DNA from: Candidatus Kuenenia stuttgartensis
GTDB taxonomy: Bacteria; Planctomycetota; Planctomycetia; Planctomycetales; Planctomycetaceae
Reading direction: 5' to 3'
Length of the DNA: 36,658 nucleotides
Assembly (NCBI GenBank): GCA_945904015.1
Contig: CAMDPK010000069.1
Coordinates: forward strand, 1-36,658
Part shown: positions 34,954 through 36,658 of the stretch, one piece after another
Layout of the letters: every line of letters begins with the position of its first letter
Numbering within the stretch: the stretch's first letter is position 1
Program-made: the position numbers and the translations under genes
Notes under the pieces: model-generated
The model's input: the letters and a program-made list of their open reading frames with translations, nothing else
Database searches by the model: none
What the model was told of the DNA's origin: nothing

Positions 34954-34997
34954 GACGCCTACGTCCGAACTGTTGGCCGACCGGACGTGGGCGTCCG
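34954..34997. repeat. Inverted repeat between convergent genes
   Basis: GGACGCCTACGTCCG (34954-34968) pairs with CGGACGTGGGCGTCC (34983-34997), with one G:U position. Each arm is also nearly self-complementary. It fills the 61-nt gap between the plus-strand DUF1570 gene and the minus-strand isomerase gene and may act as a two-way terminator. Confidence 0.65.
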
Positions 34998-35010
34998 GTC
35001 TACGAACGCA

Positions 35011-35802
35011 TCATTCGCCCTGCGTGACGTTTTTCAAGAAGGCCAGAGCGCGTTCGGCATCTCGCGTCGCGTCTTCGCTGTTTGTGCGATCGACAGTGAG
35101 CCAGCCGCGATAGTCGGATTCGGTGAGCAGCGCGATCAGTTCTGGCCAATCGACATCTCCACGGCCGAGGACGACTTCCTGGCCGGAGCCGTCGATGTCG
35201 CGCACACCGTCGCGCGCGGTGACATGCAGGACGTGCTTGTGCAACTCGCGAAACGCGGTGACGGCATCGCGGCCGCACATCGCGAACACTGCTGGATCAA
35301 AGTTGATGCCGACAAGTCCCTCGGTAATTTTTGCGATCAACTCTTTCAAGTCAGCGGCCGAATCGCGAGTCGGGGTGATGGCCAGCGTGGTGCCGACTCG
35401 GTTGCTGTGCCGGACGACGTCGCTGAGAACGTTGATCAGCAACTTGTAGTCTTCGGAGTCCTTGTCGGACGGAATGGCACCGACGCGAGCGACGACGATT
35501 GGAACGTGAAGTTGGTAGGCGAACTCCAACGTTTGCTTCAGGCCGGAGATACGGGCCTCGATTTGTTCGGGGTCGTACAAGCTGCGTCGGGTCGGGAATG
35601 CGATCGACGAAATCGTCAGTCCTTCGATTTCCAGGTCATGTCGCAGTTGTCTCCGGCCACTGTCGGACAGATCATTCGGCCGCAGTTCTTGTCGGGCATT
35701 AAACTGAATTCCGGTCGCTCCCAGCTCGACGGCGGCGTGAATTGCCCGGCGAATGGGCTGGGGGAGACAATGACATGCGACAGCTCGGCGCAACGGTTCC
35801 AT
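35011..35802 (-). CDS. Sugar phosphate isomerase/epimerase-like TIM-barrel protein
   Basis: This 263-aa protein belongs to the xylose-isomerase-like AP-endonuclease 2 superfamily. The barrel strands are visible as LGATGIQFNAR, LTISSIAFPT, VPIVVARVGAI, TLAITPTRD, VGINFDPAVFAMCGRD, VLHVTARDG and WLTVDRTNSED. The metal-site positions normally filled by Glu/His/Asp are partly changed: the usual N-E-x...H is ITPTRD here, and DPAVF precedes a helix, while VTARDG and VLGRGDVDW agree with the family. The enzyme reaction is therefore unclear. The ATG at 35802 follows GGAG by 8 nt, and the fold starts there; an upstream open stretch to 35964 is unlike the family. No neighbours point to a pathway. Confidence 0.87.
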   Translation of the reverse strand: MEPLRRAVACHCLPQPIRRAIHAAVELGATGIQFNARQELRPNDLSDSGRRQLRHDLEIEGLTISSIAFPTRRSLYDPEQIEARISGLKQTLEFAYQLHVPIVVARVGAIPSDKDSEDYKLLINVLSDVVRHSNRVGTTLAITPTRDSAADLKELIAKITEGLVGINFDPAVFAMCGRDAVTAFRELHKHVLHVTARDGVRDIDGSGQEVVLGRGDVDWPELIALLTESDYRGWLTVDRTNSEDATRDAERALAFLKNVTQGE

Positions 35803-36556
35803 GCAGAATCTCCAGGGTTTTGGTGGCGAATGCGTCTCGCATCCGAACGACGCGTGTCGCGTCGGCCACGCGAACCGCCTTTTTCCGGGTCTGGCGGACT
35901 TTATCAACTGCCGGGTTCTCTTTCCGACTTCTTTGGCTCGAAATGTCGACTTAGGGGATTGCAAATTTGAAGGCGGGGTTGATTTAATCTCGCCCCGTCT
36001 GATGACGTCGGGAGCAAGGTGGCTCGCCGCCGTACTTCCTGCCGAGCCTCGTGGCAGAGACGCCGTGAGGTTGGCTTTGAAAGGTCTCGTCCCGCCAGAG
36101 CAATTCGTTCGCTCGTCATGACCTGTCTGCGCGAGTCCGACCAGAACTCGCAGCTTCCCACCAAAACTTCCCCGTGGCTGGAAACTCGCGAAATCGGTTG
36201 GGCTGCTTGGCCCTGGCGAAGTTTCGTCGCAAGGCTCAACGCGGTGCCGGCAATTTTCCCACGGCGACGATTGCTCTACATTTGAAAGGAATCAGCCCTC
36301 GAATGGATTCCGTCACGAGTTGGCCTCGTGACAAACAGACACCGCAAGACGTCGCGCAACGTCCTGCGGAATCCGAGAAAGCCTACGGTCTTCAGGAAGA
36401 TCTCCGCCGGCTGGTTCACAGCGCAGACTCAACGCGATCCCAACAAGCTTTGCCGTCTGCCTGCCGATAGAGTGATCTGCCAAACCCGCCTTCCCGCCTC
36501 CCGCCGTCCGTTTTCTCAACAACATGGTCTCATTGATGAGGCCGAGCGTAGGAATC
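35803..36556. other. Gap before cyanophycin synthetase gene
   Basis: About 750 nt carry no recognised gene. A perfect 8-bp stem with a 5-nt loop (GTCACGAG / CTCGTGAC, 36312-36332) lies 225 nt before the ATG at 36557. A short frame 36303-36470 (55 codons, MDSVTSWPRDKQ...) with AAAGGA 13 nt upstream is possible but has no family features. The promoter of the cyanophycin gene probably lies here. Confidence 0.4.
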
Positions 36557-36658
36557 ATGGAATTCAGAAAAGTTCAGGCACTTCGCGGTCCGAACGTTTG
36601 GGCAAATTTTCCGGTCTTGGAAGTCTGGGTCGACCTGGGCGAATTCAAAGACAAATCC
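36557..36658 (+). CDS. cphA: Cyanophycin synthetase, N-terminal fragment (cut by window)
   Basis: Thirty-four codons reach the window edge, starting MEFRKVQALRGPNVWANFPV. The opening strand followed by LRGPN-x-W is the start of the cyanophycin synthetase N-terminal domain (CphA), which makes the arginyl-aspartate storage polymer in an ATP-dependent manner. An AGGA site lies about 4 nt before the ATG. Catalytic ATP-grasp and Mur-ligase-like domains would lie outside the window, so CphA1, CphA2 or an inactive relative cannot be told apart. Confidence 0.8.
   Translation, partial: MEFRKVQALRGPNVWANFPVLEVWVDLGEFKDKS

Overview
The window reads as chromosome from a planctomycete. This is inferred from gene content, not from a marker gene. 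The pointers are two giant secreted proteins with an LExLExRxL-type leader, a BatA-like double-VWA protein, a HEATH-type DUF1570 protein, a fused ResB/CcsA cytochrome c maturation protein, a bacterial archaemetzincin and dense universal stress protein (Usp) genes. I saw no rRNA, tRNA or CRISPR array.

Layout. 1-4.4 kb: five Usp genes in two opposed groups. Between them lie a C-terminal CxxCH cytochrome, a small secreted protein and a decayed alcohol dehydrogenase fragment (2530-2787). 4.4-8.5 kb: a decayed FAD-reductase tail (4419-4733), a frameshifted MFS transporter, galT with a small zinc-ribbon partner, and a BON-domain protein. 8.5-22.5 kb: two giant surface or secreted proteins flanking a REP-associated tyrosine transposase (RAYT). 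The first has a 2452-residue reading frame with RTX-type repeats. The second spans about 1726 codons, has Gly-rich repeats, cadherin-like and six Calx-beta domains, and is broken by two compensating 1-nt frameshifts. 22.7-27.8 kb: a lipoprotein and the ResB/CcsA fusion. 28-36.7 kb: a secreted protein and an archaemetzincin, a DUF1805 protein, a VWA membrane protein, a DUF1570 protein, a sugar-phosphate isomerase-like protein, and the first 34 codons of a probable cyanophycin synthetase.

The strongest unexplained signals are four. (1) The RAYT gene is bracketed by REP copies, and its last ~57 codons are made of REP units, with its stop codon in the loop of an inverted REP pair. (2) The two giant proteins share an N-terminal leader and a 49-nt C-terminal tail, but the second gene's tail copy lies beyond its stop codon. 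(3) A set of long, nearly perfect, sequence-unrelated intergenic hairpins ends 10-17 nt before start codons or sits between convergent genes. (4) All three frame breaks are single-base changes in G or C runs, two of them at the same heptamer GGTCCTG.
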